Part shown: positions 38,527-47,866 of the stretch, one piece after another | Numbering within the stretch: position 1 is the first letter of the stretch | How the letters are laid out: every line of letters starts with the position of its first letter | Origin: Perkinsela sp. pyNocScin1 | Lineage: Eukaryota; Euglenozoa; Kinetoplastea; Prokinetoplastida; Perkinselidae | Length of the DNA stretch: 64,000 bases | Reading direction: 5' to 3' | NCBI GenBank assembly: GCA_964019655.1 | Contig: CAXHTR010000005.1 | Coordinates: 1,240,001 to 1,304,000 of the forward strand | Made by a program: the position numbers and the translations under genes | Notes under the pieces: model-generated | Told to the model about the DNA's origin: nothing | The model's input: only the letters and a program-made list of their open reading frames with translations | Database searches by the model: none

Positions 38527-39058
38527 TGAAATCACATTGAGGATAGAAAACAATCAACAAGCTTCGGGTTAAGATAGGAAGGTTATATATGCGGAGAAGC
38601 TGTTTCTTTCAATGGGGGCTTAGTCTGTCCACGGACCTCAAATAAATGCTCAGATGGCTTTGTATGAAACGACTTCGAACTAACACAGTTTTTTAATAAC
38701 TCTTTACTTGCAGCTTGGCTTTTTGTATACATACAACCTGCGGACCCCAACCAATCATAAGCTCTATTGATAGACTTTGTACGATGGAAACTAACGCTAA
38801 AACACTTCTATTCACCACAGAAGTTCGCTGATTGAACACACCTCTACTGTTGCAGCGCTTCAATGCGCTTTCTTACAAGCATTCATGAAAACGTATGAAA
38901 TGTGCGATTGAATATTCGATTGACAGCAGTTTTGAGTGAAGGAAAGTCTTATTATACTATTGTTATGACTTTATGCTTTTATTCTCTATATTCTTATTAT
39001 CTGAACGTCAAGCCCCATTTTTAAGGACTCAATCGACTTGATGCCCTTTCTTTCCAGC
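38527..39058. other. Intergenic, no gene seen
   Basis: About 530 AT-rich bases without recognisable content. Confidence 0.5.
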
Positions 39059-39925
39059 TTACTCACTGTACTCCTCATCTGATTCCGAAATTTGTGGTAT
39101 GAGAATATCTTCCATCGTGATCACAGCTCCTTCCGGACCGATTATCTTTATATTCGGGAGCCCATCGACGCCGAAACGGAGCATGCGATGCTTGCCATCG
39201 AACACCATCGTTTCCTTGTCAAAGTTGTTCGAGCCCATTCCGACATCTTTTAAAGATTCGGGAACGTTGCAGAACTCAAGACGCCCCTCGAGACGATTGC
39301 TCGAGAGTGACAGCGTGTTCAGATTTCTCGGGAGTTTCGTCAAGTTCACAGAGCCCGAAAATGCATTATCCCACGCGTCGAACGTTTCCATCGACTCCGG
39401 GAGTGCATCCATCGCGAGACTGCCACTCAGCTTGTTTTGACTGATGTCGATGTTCAGCATTCCCTCGGGAAGGCCTCTGACATCAAACGTGCCCGTGTGC
39501 TCATTGGTGGCCACAAAAAGCTTCTGCAGGCCTCTGGGCAGTTTTGCAGTCTCTATTTCTCCGTGAAGATTCATAGATTTCGCGTTGAATAGCGTAACTG
39601 TTGGTGGGATGTACTGATAGTTGAGCTTTCCGCCCTTGGCAAAGCTCCACCGCTCAATCGTGCTCTTTGGGTAGTACTCTTGCAAGTAATCAGGTACCCC
39701 AATGTTATATGTGTCCAAAAAGATGGTCACGACATCGCCGTCGGTGTTGAACTTGAGGATAGACCATTCTTCGATTTCGAGGAAATCGCCATCTGCATCC
39801 TTGGCGATGCTGACGTCATCGAGGTCTCGCACGAGCATCTCGACGAGGGACTGTTGTGGCGTGGTGTGTGCGTCAAAGCGGCTAAGAGCAGTGTCGGCTG
39901 TTGACAGGAAGAGCGCAGAGTGCAT
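39059..39925 (-). CDS. Secreted LRR protein, subfamily A2, cysteine-free cap
   Basis: A 288-aa protein. Signal MHSALFLSTADTALSRFD, TPQQSLVEMLVRDLDD. The cap position reads FLEIEEWSILKFNTDGD: Trp kept, both cysteines lost. A Tyr-rich insertion (VPDYLQEYYPKSTIERW) precedes YQYIPPTVTLFNA. About six LRRs, such as LPESMETFDAWDNAFSG. The tail is changed (IKIIGPEGAVITMEDILI) and the end acidic (SESDEEYSE). Confidence 0.9.
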   Translation of the reverse strand: MHSALFLSTADTALSRFDAHTTPQQSLVEMLVRDLDDVSIAKDADGDFLEIEEWSILKFNTDGDVVTIFLDTYNIGVPDYLQEYYPKSTIERWSFAKGGKLNYQYIPPTVTLFNAKSMNLHGEIETAKLPRGLQKLFVATNEHTGTFDVRGLPEGMLNIDISQNKLSGSLAMDALPESMETFDAWDNAFSGSVNLTKLPRNLNTLSLSSNRLEGRLEFCNVPESLKDVGMGSNNFDKETMVFDGKHRMLRFGVDGLPNIKIIGPEGAVITMEDILIPQISESDEEYSE

Positions 39926-40071
39926 TGAATCTGTGAAAGTATGAGAGGATAAAGCGAAAGGGATGACCGAGCGTAAACTTTTACCCGCTTTTTACGCTTC
40001 TTATAATCTCTCTGTCCTCTGAAATCTGAAACAACTTCATAATATCTGAATAAACTTTCCTATGCGTATGC

Positions 40072-40857
40072 CTAACATCTGAGATGTGGACATATTTCCC
40101 GTTCCCTCGGATGCGGCCGGCCGCTTCCATCGACCACTGCTGTGACTGCGACCCCATCGAGGCGCACGTCTATGCTCTGTGGGCCATCCACAATCGCAAC
40201 GCCACTGAACTTTGTATGCTTTGCAAAGAGGCGGAGATTTTCTGTTTCTGTGTGGAGTACAAAACTGCCACAAAAAGCATTGCCCGACAGCAGAAGTGTG
40301 TGCAGACTTTCTGGAAGATTTGCGAAGCTGAGCTCTCCCACCAGTCTGTTGTGGTCAATAAACAGCTCGGCGAGCGTTTCTGGTAGATAATCGAGCGAGA
40401 CACTTCCCGACAGTTTGTTGAAGTGGACGTCGAGGAGCTCGAGCGCTGGTGGGAGGCGTGTCAAATCGCAACTTCCTGTAAACGCGTTGAAGCCAATGAT
40501 GAAGCGCTTGAGCGTCGGAGGCAGGCAGGTCAGGTCGACCTCCCCGCGCATCTCAGTCTTCGGTGCCTCGAAATGGACAACCTCGTGGGGAATGAACTCG
40601 AAGCAGAGCGTACCGGTCATGTTACTCGGCAAGTAGATTTGCGTCACTCTGTCCCTGCCGTTCCGTATCTCGGTCTCTACACCTCTCCAGCTGATGATGG
40701 GATGGTACTGCCCGTCTCGGTCTTGGAAGGAGCGTTTGTCGCTGTCCGCGGTGCACTGTATCAGAAGCTCCATCAGGTCTTGGTCAGGGATGGAGCCGAC
40801 GTTGAATCTACCGACTGTGACAGGGGTGTCGGCTGTACAAAGGGCGAGAATATGCAT
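40072..40857 (-). CDS. Secreted LRR protein, subfamily A2
   Basis: A 261-aa protein. Signal MHILALCTADTPVTVGRF, SIPDQDLMELLIQCTADSDK, cap position YHPIISWRGVETE (W-x-G-V kept, cysteines lost). FEFIPHEVVHFEA, then five to six LRRs (LPPTLKRFIIGFNAFTG, LPPALELLDVHFNKLSG, LPESLHTLLLSGNAFCG). Tail AVVDGSGRPHPREREIC. One of the shortest A2 genes. Confidence 0.92.
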   Translation of the reverse strand: MHILALCTADTPVTVGRFNVGSIPDQDLMELLIQCTADSDKRSFQDRDGQYHPIISWRGVETEIRNGRDRVTQIYLPSNMTGTLCFEFIPHEVVHFEAPKTEMRGEVDLTCLPPTLKRFIIGFNAFTGSCDLTRLPPALELLDVHFNKLSGSVSLDYLPETLAELFIDHNRLVGELSFANLPESLHTLLLSGNAFCGSFVLHTETENLRLFAKHTKFSGVAIVDGPQSIDVRLDGVAVTAVVDGSGRPHPREREICPHLRC

Positions 40858-40975
40858 TGAAAATTGATGAATTTGAGTGAACTGGTAATAAAAAGAGTGA
40901 TGCCAAGCTTTTCAAAAATTTCATCTGAATAGACCTGTTAAACCCTGTAAGCTTTGACTGACTGACCCCATCTAT

Positions 40976-42277
40976 TCAGTCCATCAATCTCGGATTCTCA
41001 CCCCAAACTGCAAAATAATTTCCGTCAGAATAGACGTCGCAGTCGCCGATATCGTCCAAGCATAGCTCACCCGAAAAATCGTTGTACGAGAGATCTAGAT
41101 ACTCCAGGCTATGTGGTAAATTTGCGAGCGAAATTGCCCCTGAGAGATCATTCCCCTGGAGCCACAGCTCAGTAAGGGATGCCGGCAGGGCCTCGAGCGA
41201 TACCGTCCCGCAAAAAAGATTACTTGAGAGATCGAGAATGTGCAGGTCCGGCAAGCTCGTCAGGTCGATGGTCCCCTCCAGCTCGTTCTCTCCCAAACGG
41301 AGCTCTCGCATTGCATCAGGAAGCCCGGTCAGCGCAACACTCCCCGTAAATTCGTTCTGGGAGAGGTTGAGCGCATACAGCGTTTGGGGCAGCTTTTCAA
41401 GACAAATATTACCAAAAAAGTCATTTCGGTGCGTTTTGAGCGATTGAAGGCCTCCCGGGAGCGCCGTCAAGTCGAGGGTGCCTCGCAGCAAATTGTTGTC
41501 CAGCCAGAGAAGCTCAAGGCTCTGCGGGAGCCGCTCAGTGTTGATGCTGCCATGCAGCTGGTTATCGCGCAGGCGCAGCGTATTCAATTTTTCGGGTAAA
41601 CAATCATAGCTGACTTCCCCCTCGAGCTTGTTATCTGAGACGACGAGGAAGCGCAGGCTCTCTGGAAGCTTTTCAAAAGAAATTTCGCCCGCAAACGCAT
41701 TGTCGTCGATAGACAGATGGAGGAGTTCCGGTGGTAGACGGGTGAGGTTCACCGTCCCCTCGAGCCGATTGCCTTGGGCCGAGAGTGCAAGAAGACCTTC
41801 CGGCAAACTCGTCAAGTCGAGGGTCCCGTGCAGCTTGTTCTTCTCGACAGCACACAAATAAAGGCTGCGCGGCAGCAGACTTGTCTGGAATGCGCCGCTC
41901 AGCCCATTCCTGCCCAGCATCATTACTTCGAGCTCTGATGGCCACTCCGCTATCTGCAGATTTCCCGAGAGATCGTTGCTGTTCAAATTGATTTTGGTGA
42001 CAGTGCGCGGTGCAAAGCGGAAGTCGACGTGCCCGCGGAGCATGTTCTCGGCCATGTAGCCCCCTTCGACGACGATAGACTCGAGTGGGGCGCCTTCGGA
42101 CGCACTGTAGGTGAAGAAGTCGGCATCGGTGCGTATTTTCCCATTTTCGGTAAAAACGAGCGCTTTGTTCTCAATGCCGCTGAAAAACATTTCGAGAAGC
42201 GCTTGCTGTGGCATGTGACTTGAATTTAATCTGCCGACATCTGTGTCAGCTGCGTACACAAGTGAGGTGAGAAGCAT
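40976..42277 (-). CDS. Secreted LRR protein, subfamily E, 14 repeats
   Basis: A 433-aa protein. Signal MLLTSLVYAADTDVGRLN, HMPQQALLEMFFSGIENK, then ALVFTENGKIRTDADFF in place of the Cys cap. LRRs start at FRFAPRTVTKINLNSNDLSG and WPSELEVMMLGRNGLSG. The repeat LPDLHILDLSSNLFCG is two residues short, in the third-last position as in the gene at 42356. The C-terminus is CLDDIGDCDVYSDGNYF, without VVDENG. Tandem with 42356; only 78 bases separate them. Confidence 0.94.
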   Translation of the reverse strand: MLLTSLVYAADTDVGRLNSSHMPQQALLEMFFSGIENKALVFTENGKIRTDADFFTYSASEGAPLESIVVEGGYMAENMLRGHVDFRFAPRTVTKINLNSNDLSGNLQIAEWPSELEVMMLGRNGLSGAFQTSLLPRSLYLCAVEKNKLHGTLDLTSLPEGLLALSAQGNRLEGTVNLTRLPPELLHLSIDDNAFAGEISFEKLPESLRFLVVSDNKLEGEVSYDCLPEKLNTLRLRDNQLHGSINTERLPQSLELLWLDNNLLRGTLDLTALPGGLQSLKTHRNDFFGNICLEKLPQTLYALNLSQNEFTGSVALTGLPDAMRELRLGENELEGTIDLTSLPDLHILDLSSNLFCGTVSLEALPASLTELWLQGNDLSGAISLANLPHSLEYLDLSYNDFSGELCLDDIGDCDVYSDGNYFAVWGENPRLMD

Positions 42278-42355
42278 TTGAGTTTTTGATAATTTTCATA
42301 AAAAGAAACTATCAGCACTGATCGCCTTATTTCAGTTGCATACGCTTTTAACACT

Positions 42356-43822
42356 TCAATGTACAAAACTCGGCTTCTCACCAATAATCTCGAATTTGTT
42401 CCCCTTGATGTAAATACCCCAGCCGTAGTACATACCCATATCGTTTTGCTGAACGCCCTCGAAGCACAGCTCGCCCGAAAAATTGTTGTCCGAGAGGTAC
42501 AGCGTCCGTAGGCTATTTGGTAAATTTGAGAGTGTTATACCCCCGGATAGCACGTTCTGGTGGAGGTACAGCCCTTCGAGGGATGCCGGTAGGGCCTCGA
42601 GCGAAATTGAACCCCAGAGACAGTTCTTGGAAAGGTTGAGGATGCGCATACTCGGCAATCTTGTCAGGTCGACTGTCCCCGTGAGCTCGTTATCCGCCAA
42701 GATGAGCTCTCGCATGCTCGCCGGCAGTGATCTCAAATGTACACTCCCTGTGAGCTTGTTCAGTTCAAATTCGAGTGTACGAAGTGCCTGCGGTAGGTGT
42801 TCGAGACATATTTCACCTGAGAATGAATTCCGAGACGCATTGAGCGCTGTGAGCCCAGCTGGCAGTGCTTCGAGCGAAATTTCCCCCGAAAAGTGATTGG
42901 AGAACACGTGAACTGTCGTGAACCCAGGCGGCAGGCTCATGAGGTTCAGCGAGCCTGCGAGCTCGTTGCTCTGCAGCGTCAATTCTGTCATCGCTTCCGG
43001 CAGCGCTGCCAGGTCGATATTTCCGTAAAACGCGTTAGTGTTCAGGACGAGTACCTCGAGGCTTTTCGGGAGCCTTTCGGCGTTGATACTGCCAGACAGC
43101 TTGTTTTCGCCAAGGTGCAGCGCAAACATCCCGTCGGGAAGATTTTCGAAAGTAACTGCCCCCTCGAGCTTGTTCGCAGAGATGTCGAGGAATTCCAAGC
43201 TCGCTGGAAGTTTTTCAATGGAAATTACACCGACAAAATTGTTTCCACTCAGCGAGAGCATTTTCATAACAGATGGTAACTGCGTGAGGTTGAGAGGCCC
43301 CTCAAGCCGGTTGGTCTGGGCCCAGAACTCGACGAGCGTTTCTGGCAAAGATGCCAAGTCGAGGCTCCCCTGCAGCTTATTGTCTTGCACATCGCACAGG
43401 CGGAGAGTCCTTGGCATGAGGGACGTGCGAATTTCACCAAAAAGGGAATTAAAGCTCAAATTTATTTCTTCGAGATTCGGCGGCCAGTCCTCGACCTGCA
43501 GACTTCCCGATAGCTCATTGCTCTCGAGGTTGACCTCGGTGAGCGTGCGCGGTGCAAAGTGAAAGTTGACGTAGCCGCCGAGAATCTCATCGTCGTTGAA
43601 CCCACCCTGGCAGACAATGGAATGCAATGGAACACTCGGGAACTCGCCGTTTGAAAAAATGCCAGTGTCCAAGCGCACCTCGCCACTCGCAGTAAAAATG
43701 AGGTCTTTGTTCTCAACGCCCCTGAAAAACATTTCAAGGAGCGCTTCTGGGGGCATGAGGTCGGTGTTGACACGGCCGATGTTGAGATCATTGGCAAAGA
43801 CAGTCAGTGGTAGTGAGAGCAT
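42356..43822 (-). CDS. Secreted LRR protein, subfamily E, 16 repeats (longest)
   Basis: 488 aa from the ATG ending at 43822 (MLSLPLTVFANDLNIGRVN); ATG 43831 adds three residues. LMPPEALLEMFFRGVENK, DLIFTASGEVRLDTGIF as in the genes at 2307 and 40976. Sixteen LRRs counted from FHFAPRTLTEVNLESNELSG; the 14th is the short unit LPSMRILNLSKNCLWG. The C-terminus is FEGVQQNDMGMYYGWGIYI. Upstream on the - strand are TACTTATTTCAG and a further AG, good acceptor candidates. Confidence 0.94.
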   Translation of the reverse strand: MLSLPLTVFANDLNIGRVNTDLMPPEALLEMFFRGVENKDLIFTASGEVRLDTGIFSNGEFPSVPLHSIVCQGGFNDDEILGGYVNFHFAPRTLTEVNLESNELSGSLQVEDWPPNLEEINLSFNSLFGEIRTSLMPRTLRLCDVQDNKLQGSLDLASLPETLVEFWAQTNRLEGPLNLTQLPSVMKMLSLSGNNFVGVISIEKLPASLEFLDISANKLEGAVTFENLPDGMFALHLGENKLSGSINAERLPKSLEVLVLNTNAFYGNIDLAALPEAMTELTLQSNELAGSLNLMSLPPGFTTVHVFSNHFSGEISLEALPAGLTALNASRNSFSGEICLEHLPQALRTLEFELNKLTGSVHLRSLPASMRELILADNELTGTVDLTRLPSMRILNLSKNCLWGSISLEALPASLEGLYLHQNVLSGGITLSNLPNSLRTLYLSDNNFSGELCFEGVQQNDMGMYYGWGIYIKGNKFEIIGEKPSFVH

Positions 43823-43901
43823 TTTACTCATAAACACAAAGACTGAAATAAGTACGAGTCTTCTCCTTTGCATTCTGGCAGCCCCTCAACTCAATATCAT
43901 C

Positions 43902-44762
43902 TTAAAACATATTCGCGACGTAATAATTCCTGACAATATTCTCCTCCCATTCGTGGTGATTGCCCTCCGGGTCGACAACTTGCGTAATGCCATCGTGCCA
44001 TATCTCGAAGAGCATTTCCCCCTTTCCAGCGAAAAGAACGGCTCTGCTGCTCATCTGATTATACGCAATCGAAATCGATCGAGCGTTGGCTGTCAGAAGG
44101 ACAAAATCCCCCGAAAGCAAATTACTGCTGAGATTGATGACTTCCATCGACTCGGGTAAGCTTTTGATATGCAGTGGCCCCGTGAGCGCGTTCCCATGCA
44201 GCCATAGGTGCTCCATCACTGTGGGCAAGTGATTGAGCGAAATTTCCCCACGAAATTTGTTCTCGAATGCATGGAACTGCGTGAGCGTTTCTGGCAGATC
44301 GGAAAGACTGCACCCCCCTGAAAAAGAATTAAAGCTGATATTGATGTACTGCAGCTTTCGAGGGAACAACTTGAAGTTGACCGAGCCATAGAGATCATTG
44401 CAGTACAGATTCAGTCGCGTGAGGCCCAATGGTAGAACACCAGTTTCCAAAGTCCCATAGAGATTGCAGCTTATAATCATGTAGGAAGACACGAGTTTTG
44501 GGGTATGCTCGAATGGGAATTGCGTTTTCGTGAACTTTTGGTAAGCAAAGTGTATTTCGGACACACTGTCGTTGGCGCACTGTAGCTCTGTCCAGTCAGA
44601 AATTTCTCTGAAATTCCCATCGTCATCGAGAAAGCGCTGCTTTTGTGGGTCTTCGAGTCCTTCAATGAGCATCTCCATTAAAGCCTGGTCGGGCAACGAG
44701 ATGCAGTCGAAGCGGCCCAGTGAGGGGTCGATTGCTGAAAACAGGCAATGCATTGAAGTCAT
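43902..44762 (-). CDS. Secreted LRR protein, subfamily A1
   Basis: A 286-aa protein starting MTSMHCLFSAIDPSLGRFD; the internal ATG at Met4 is equally good. SLPDQALMEMLIEGLEDPQK, cap position NFREISDWTELQCAND (second Cys only), QFPFEHTPKLV, about seven LRRs (LPETLTQFHAFENKFRG, LPTVMEHLWLHGNALTG, LPESMEVINLSSNLLSG). Tail QVVDPEGNHHEWEENIV. The 79-base gap to the next gene is among the tightest. Confidence 0.93.
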   Translation of the reverse strand: MTSMHCLFSAIDPSLGRFDCISLPDQALMEMLIEGLEDPQKQRFLDDDGNFREISDWTELQCANDSVSEIHFAYQKFTKTQFPFEHTPKLVSSYMIISCNLYGTLETGVLPLGLTRLNLYCNDLYGSVNFKLFPRKLQYINISFNSFSGGCSLSDLPETLTQFHAFENKFRGEISLNHLPTVMEHLWLHGNALTGPLHIKSLPESMEVINLSSNLLSGDFVLLTANARSISIAYNQMSSRAVLFAGKGEMLFEIWHDGITQVVDPEGNHHEWEENIVRNYYVANMF

Positions 44763-44879
44763 GGAATAAAATTAAGATGTCCAATAGAATGAAATAACGT
44801 AGGTAACCGTAGCCCGGTGCGTTCAACTTCTACTACGAGGGAAGGAAAGAAAGGGGAAAGCGAGTGGAGCGAGGCAAAT

Positions 44880-44898
44880 CCGCCCGCCTGGCGGGCGG
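44880..44898. repeat. GC-rich perfect hairpin
   Basis: CCGCCCGCC, one T, then GGCGGGCGG: nine paired bases around a single base. Such a GC block is out of place in this AT-leaning spacer. Confidence 0.9.
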
Positions 44899-44904
44899 AA
44901 ACAA

Positions 44905-44920
44905 AACATTGTACAATGTT
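44905..44920. repeat. 16-bp perfect palindrome
   Basis: AACATTGTACAATGTT equals its own reverse complement. It lies seven bases from the GC hairpin. Confidence 0.95.
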
Positions 44921-45010
44921 GACAGATAAAATGATCTGACACACCAGAGGGCTAACGATAGAAGAAGTTCTTATTGAAAATGCACACCCGCATTTTTAGC
45001 CCAAGTTCAT

Positions 45011-45091
45011 AACTCAGTGGGCAACTTGAAACTAAGTGGTCAAGTTGCAGCTAAGTGGTCAGTTTGGCGAACATGACCACTTATTTTCCAC
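45011..45091. repeat. 19-bp tandem repeats with inverted copy (IS end-like)
   Basis: Three units at 45011-45028, 45029-45047 and 45048-45066 share CTAAGTGGTCAAGTTG-like sequence. After a short gap an inverted copy of the TAAGTGGTCA word follows (45074-45083). Multiple spaced copies of a 15-20 bp word are typical of the termini of IS21-family insertion sequences of bacteria. No transposase is nearby, so this is a resemblance only. Confidence 0.5.
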
Positions 45092-45169
45092 TGCGTCCCG
45101 GTGCGGGCTCGGTTGGGCATAAAGAACTGCACATTGACTACTTGTGATTAGGTAGTCTTCAAAAGTCTC

Positions 45170-46050
45170 TCATAGGTCGTTGAATCGTGCGAATGGGGCA
45201 TCAATGTGCAAATTTACGGATGCCGAGCCTTCAAAAAGCGTATGACGAACATCGACTGAAGCGAGCGATGTAGGCAAATTCTTAGTATCTACCTTTGCCA
45301 GAATTCATTATTGCTGAGGTCAAGCGCCGCGAGCTTCTGCGGTATGTTTTCGAGTGCGACCGATCCAGTGCAGCGAGTTTGGCCGAATATGAGTAAATAT
45401 AATTCCGATGGGAGTGCTTTGCGGCTGATCGTTCCACAAAATTGAACGCTTTTTTTTGTGAATAACCGCAACGTTTGTGGTAACTGCGTCATATCAACAG
45501 TCCCATCGAAAATGAGTTTGACTAAAACAAGTGTTTCAAGTTTTGGCGGTAGGCTTTTGAAATTCACCGTTCCTTGATATCAGTCATCATATAGTTCAAG
45601 ATGTTTACGTTCGGACGTAAATGCTGTAAAATCCATTTTCCGTAAAAGCCCGCTCTTTGGAGGGTAAATACTTTCAGGACTGCTGGGAGTGCTTGTGTTG
45701 CAAGCGTCTTGACAAGCTCGAGTTGTCCAAAGCGACTAGAATAGCTGATTTGTATGATTCGGATATTCGGCAGCAGTGCATCGAGGGAAAGCCTTTGCTG
45801 TGTGTTAATAAATACGCAAACAGGGACCTATAGCTCGTTACCGATGTGCATCCCGATGACTTCTCCATTCGCGTGCTGCACGCTGTCATCGCCCATTCAC
45901 ACTTACCTTCGCTAAAATCCTCCCCGATGGACCTTCGCTTGAAATAATCGTAGAAATCTTCGAAATAGGCCTCCATCAATGCTTGGGCGGAGACATGGAA
46001 GCGTCAACTCGTCCGAGCGGGCTGTCAGCAGCGAGGCAAAGTGCGTGCAT
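45170..46050 (-). pseudogene. A-type LRR pseudogene, heavily disrupted
   Basis: It starts at the ATG ending at 46050: MHALCLAADSPLGRVDASMS, then a frameshift before QALMEAYFEDFYDY. The cap is damaged (GKCEWAMTACSTR). LRR pieces appear in different frames: LPAVLKVFTLQRAGFYG, then TVNFKSLPPKLETLVLVK with an in-frame stop before it, LPQTLRLFTKKSVQFCG, IPQKLAALDLSNNEF, and after another shift LPTSLASVDVRHTLFEG. It ends at a TGA (45170-45172). At least four lesions; no VVDENG tail remains. Confidence 0.87.
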
Positions 46051-46163
46051 TTGAATTTATCGAAATGATAAAAAGAAAACAAAGTAGGGATGAGAGAGAA
46101 ATACTGCATTGCATTACGGCCGTACAAACGAAAATATTTTATTTTCCCGTTATCAAAAAAACG

Positions 46164-46922
46164 CTACCACGCATTCTTTGCAGTGCTCCCGAGCGCCTCC
46201 GAAATCAGATTGATCCGATTGTGGTACCACGACTCTTGATCGAGCCGCCAGCTTCCGCTCGCACAGCGAACACGTGGGTCAGCCGCCTGCCCACCCACAA
46301 CAACGATCTTTTTACTCTTGCCCGCGTCATGCTGGAAGATTGCATGCCGAAGATTCTCTCGAAGCGAGAAATTATCGACAAAGACAGTAGGCGAGCGCAC
46401 TGTTCGTACGAAGAGAATCCGGATGGGCCGCGGGAGGTTCGACAAGTGGATTGGCCCGGCCTCAACGACGTAGGCGAGGAAAAGCTCTTCGAGAGTTGGC
46501 GGCAAGCGCCGCATGTCGAGCTTGTTCGGCGCAGCGCGGAAATCGTACGTCAGAAAGAGGTACTTGAGCGCCCGTGGGAGGTCAGCGGACTCCCAGGGAC
46601 ACACTGTCTCAATGTTGTTGAAATGGCCAAATTTCAGCGAACTCGGCAGCCACCGCATGTCAACCTTATGTCCGCGGAGTACGCTGGCATTGGTAACAAG
46701 AGTCGTCACAGCTCCGTCTGTGCACATCAGCCCGCGCCACGCACATATATCCTCCGGGTTCTGTGCTGTCGCTGGAACGAGGAGTGCTTGCTGAAGGGGG
46801 ATCCCTTGCCCGTACTCGCTCCGGAAAAATTTCAGAATGAGCGCTTGCTGGTGATCATGGAACGCATAGTGCCGTGGGTGGGCTGGGCCGTCGGCACATA
46901 AAGCGAATGCGATGAGATGCAT
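46164..46922 (-). CDS. Secreted LRR protein, subfamily B
   Basis: 252 aa from the ATG ending at 46922 (MHLIAFALCADGPAHPRH); the frame is open 53 codons upstream without family features. HDHQQALILKFFRSEYGQG, cap ICAWRGLMCTDG, VDMRWLPSSLKFGHF, DLPRALKYLFLTY, MRRLPPTLEELFLAYV, NLPRPIRILFVR, tail VGGQAADPRVRCASGSW. Same length and opening as the gene at 16501, so these two B genes form a pair about 30 kb apart. Confidence 0.92.
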   Translation of the reverse strand: MHLIAFALCADGPAHPRHYAFHDHQQALILKFFRSEYGQGIPLQQALLVPATAQNPEDICAWRGLMCTDGAVTTLVTNASVLRGHKVDMRWLPSSLKFGHFNNIETVCPWESADLPRALKYLFLTYDFRAAPNKLDMRRLPPTLEELFLAYVVEAGPIHLSNLPRPIRILFVRTVRSPTVFVDNFSLRENLRHAIFQHDAGKSKKIVVVGGQAADPRVRCASGSWRLDQESWYHNRINLISEALGSTAKNAW

Positions 46923-47077
46923 TGGTAGGTAGAGGTAGGAATGTAAAAAATGTTTCAATAAGTACTGATGCCAGTGATGAAAAGGCGCTATTTCCTTATA
47001 GAGCTTTATGATATAGTGTAGGCGTTTTTCTGGATTGTATTTGAAGTATGAGCTTCTTCGTAGTCCAGCTATAGGAC

Positions 47078-47866
47078 TCATCTATTTATCCCTAAAAACT
47101 CATTTGAAAGTTCATGGGGCTGACCATTCTCATCAACCACAGCATAAATTGCATTATCTCCAAGGCGGAGGCGGCACCCAACGCTGCTGTGTACGGTAGC
47201 AACGCCTTCAAATTGGTTGCTTTCGACGGAGAATCGCCCTAGACGCTGCGGGGCATTGATAAGGGAAAACTCTCCTGTGAGCGCGTTATGTGGAAATTGG
47301 ACGACGAGCATATTCTTCGGTAGATTTTCGAAGGAGACGCCCCCTGTGAAAGAATTATGTCCGGCCTGAAGAAATTTGAGAGTTTCAGGCAGTGCTGATA
47401 AGTCAACACTTCCTGAGAAAGAATTATGCCGAATGTCAAAGTGGCCTAATTTATGAGGTAAATTTTTAAAGTCCACTTCCCCATGAAGTCTGTTCTGGTG
47501 CAAGTCAATGAACGTGAGGCTATGCGGGAGAGCTTTGGTTTTCAGAGTTCCTTCCAAAATCGTGTCAGCAATTGTGAGTTTTGAAGTATGACGAGGAACA
47601 AAGTCGAGGTTTACCGTCCCTCTTGCCTGAGCAAGACCGATCAATCTTCGTATATTTATCTCATTCACGATTCCACATACTTCACATAGAACGTACTTCC
47701 AGTCTTCGATTTCACGAAAAGAACCATCGCGTTTTTTCCACTTTTGTAAGCAATGTTCGCTAAAAGCAGAGACAAAAAGCTCCATCATTACTTGGTCACT
47801 AAGCGACTGTAAATCGACGCGCCCTACCGCACTATCGGCTGCTATGAGATGGAAATACGTATTCAT
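47078..47866 (-). CDS. Secreted LRR protein, subfamily A2
   Basis: A 262-aa protein, first gene of the central - cluster. Signal MNTYFHLIAADSAVGRVD, SLSDQVMMELFVSAFSE, cap position FREIEDWKYVLCEVCG (one Cys of the pair shifted). LDFVPRHTSKLTI, then about six LRRs (LPHSLTFIDLHQNRLHG, LPHKLGHFDIRHNSFSG, LPETLKFLQAGHNSFTG). Tail AVVDENGQPHELSNEFL. Confidence 0.92.
   Translation of the reverse strand: MNTYFHLIAADSAVGRVDLQSLSDQVMMELFVSAFSEHCLQKWKKRDGSFREIEDWKYVLCEVCGIVNEINIRRLIGLAQARGTVNLDFVPRHTSKLTIADTILEGTLKTKALPHSLTFIDLHQNRLHGEVDFKNLPHKLGHFDIRHNSFSGSVDLSALPETLKFLQAGHNSFTGGVSFENLPKNMLVVQFPHNALTGEFSLINAPQRLGRFSVESNQFEGVATVHSSVGCRLRLGDNAIYAVVDENGQPHELSNEFLGINR

Larger units (their letters stand above)
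44763..45169. other. Palindrome-rich intergenic insert
   Basis: A 0.4-kb gap whose composition differs from other spacers: purine-rich start, a GC-rich hairpin (44880-44898), a 16-bp palindrome (44905-44920) and a short tandem/inverted repeat array (45011-45091). It may be a foreign or mobile insert; no gene is recognised in it. Confidence 0.6.

Noticed and set aside
44759-44944. 61-aa - strand frame across the palindromes
   Set aside because: It is produced by the GC hairpin and purine-rich DNA; no start context and no similarity to the family.
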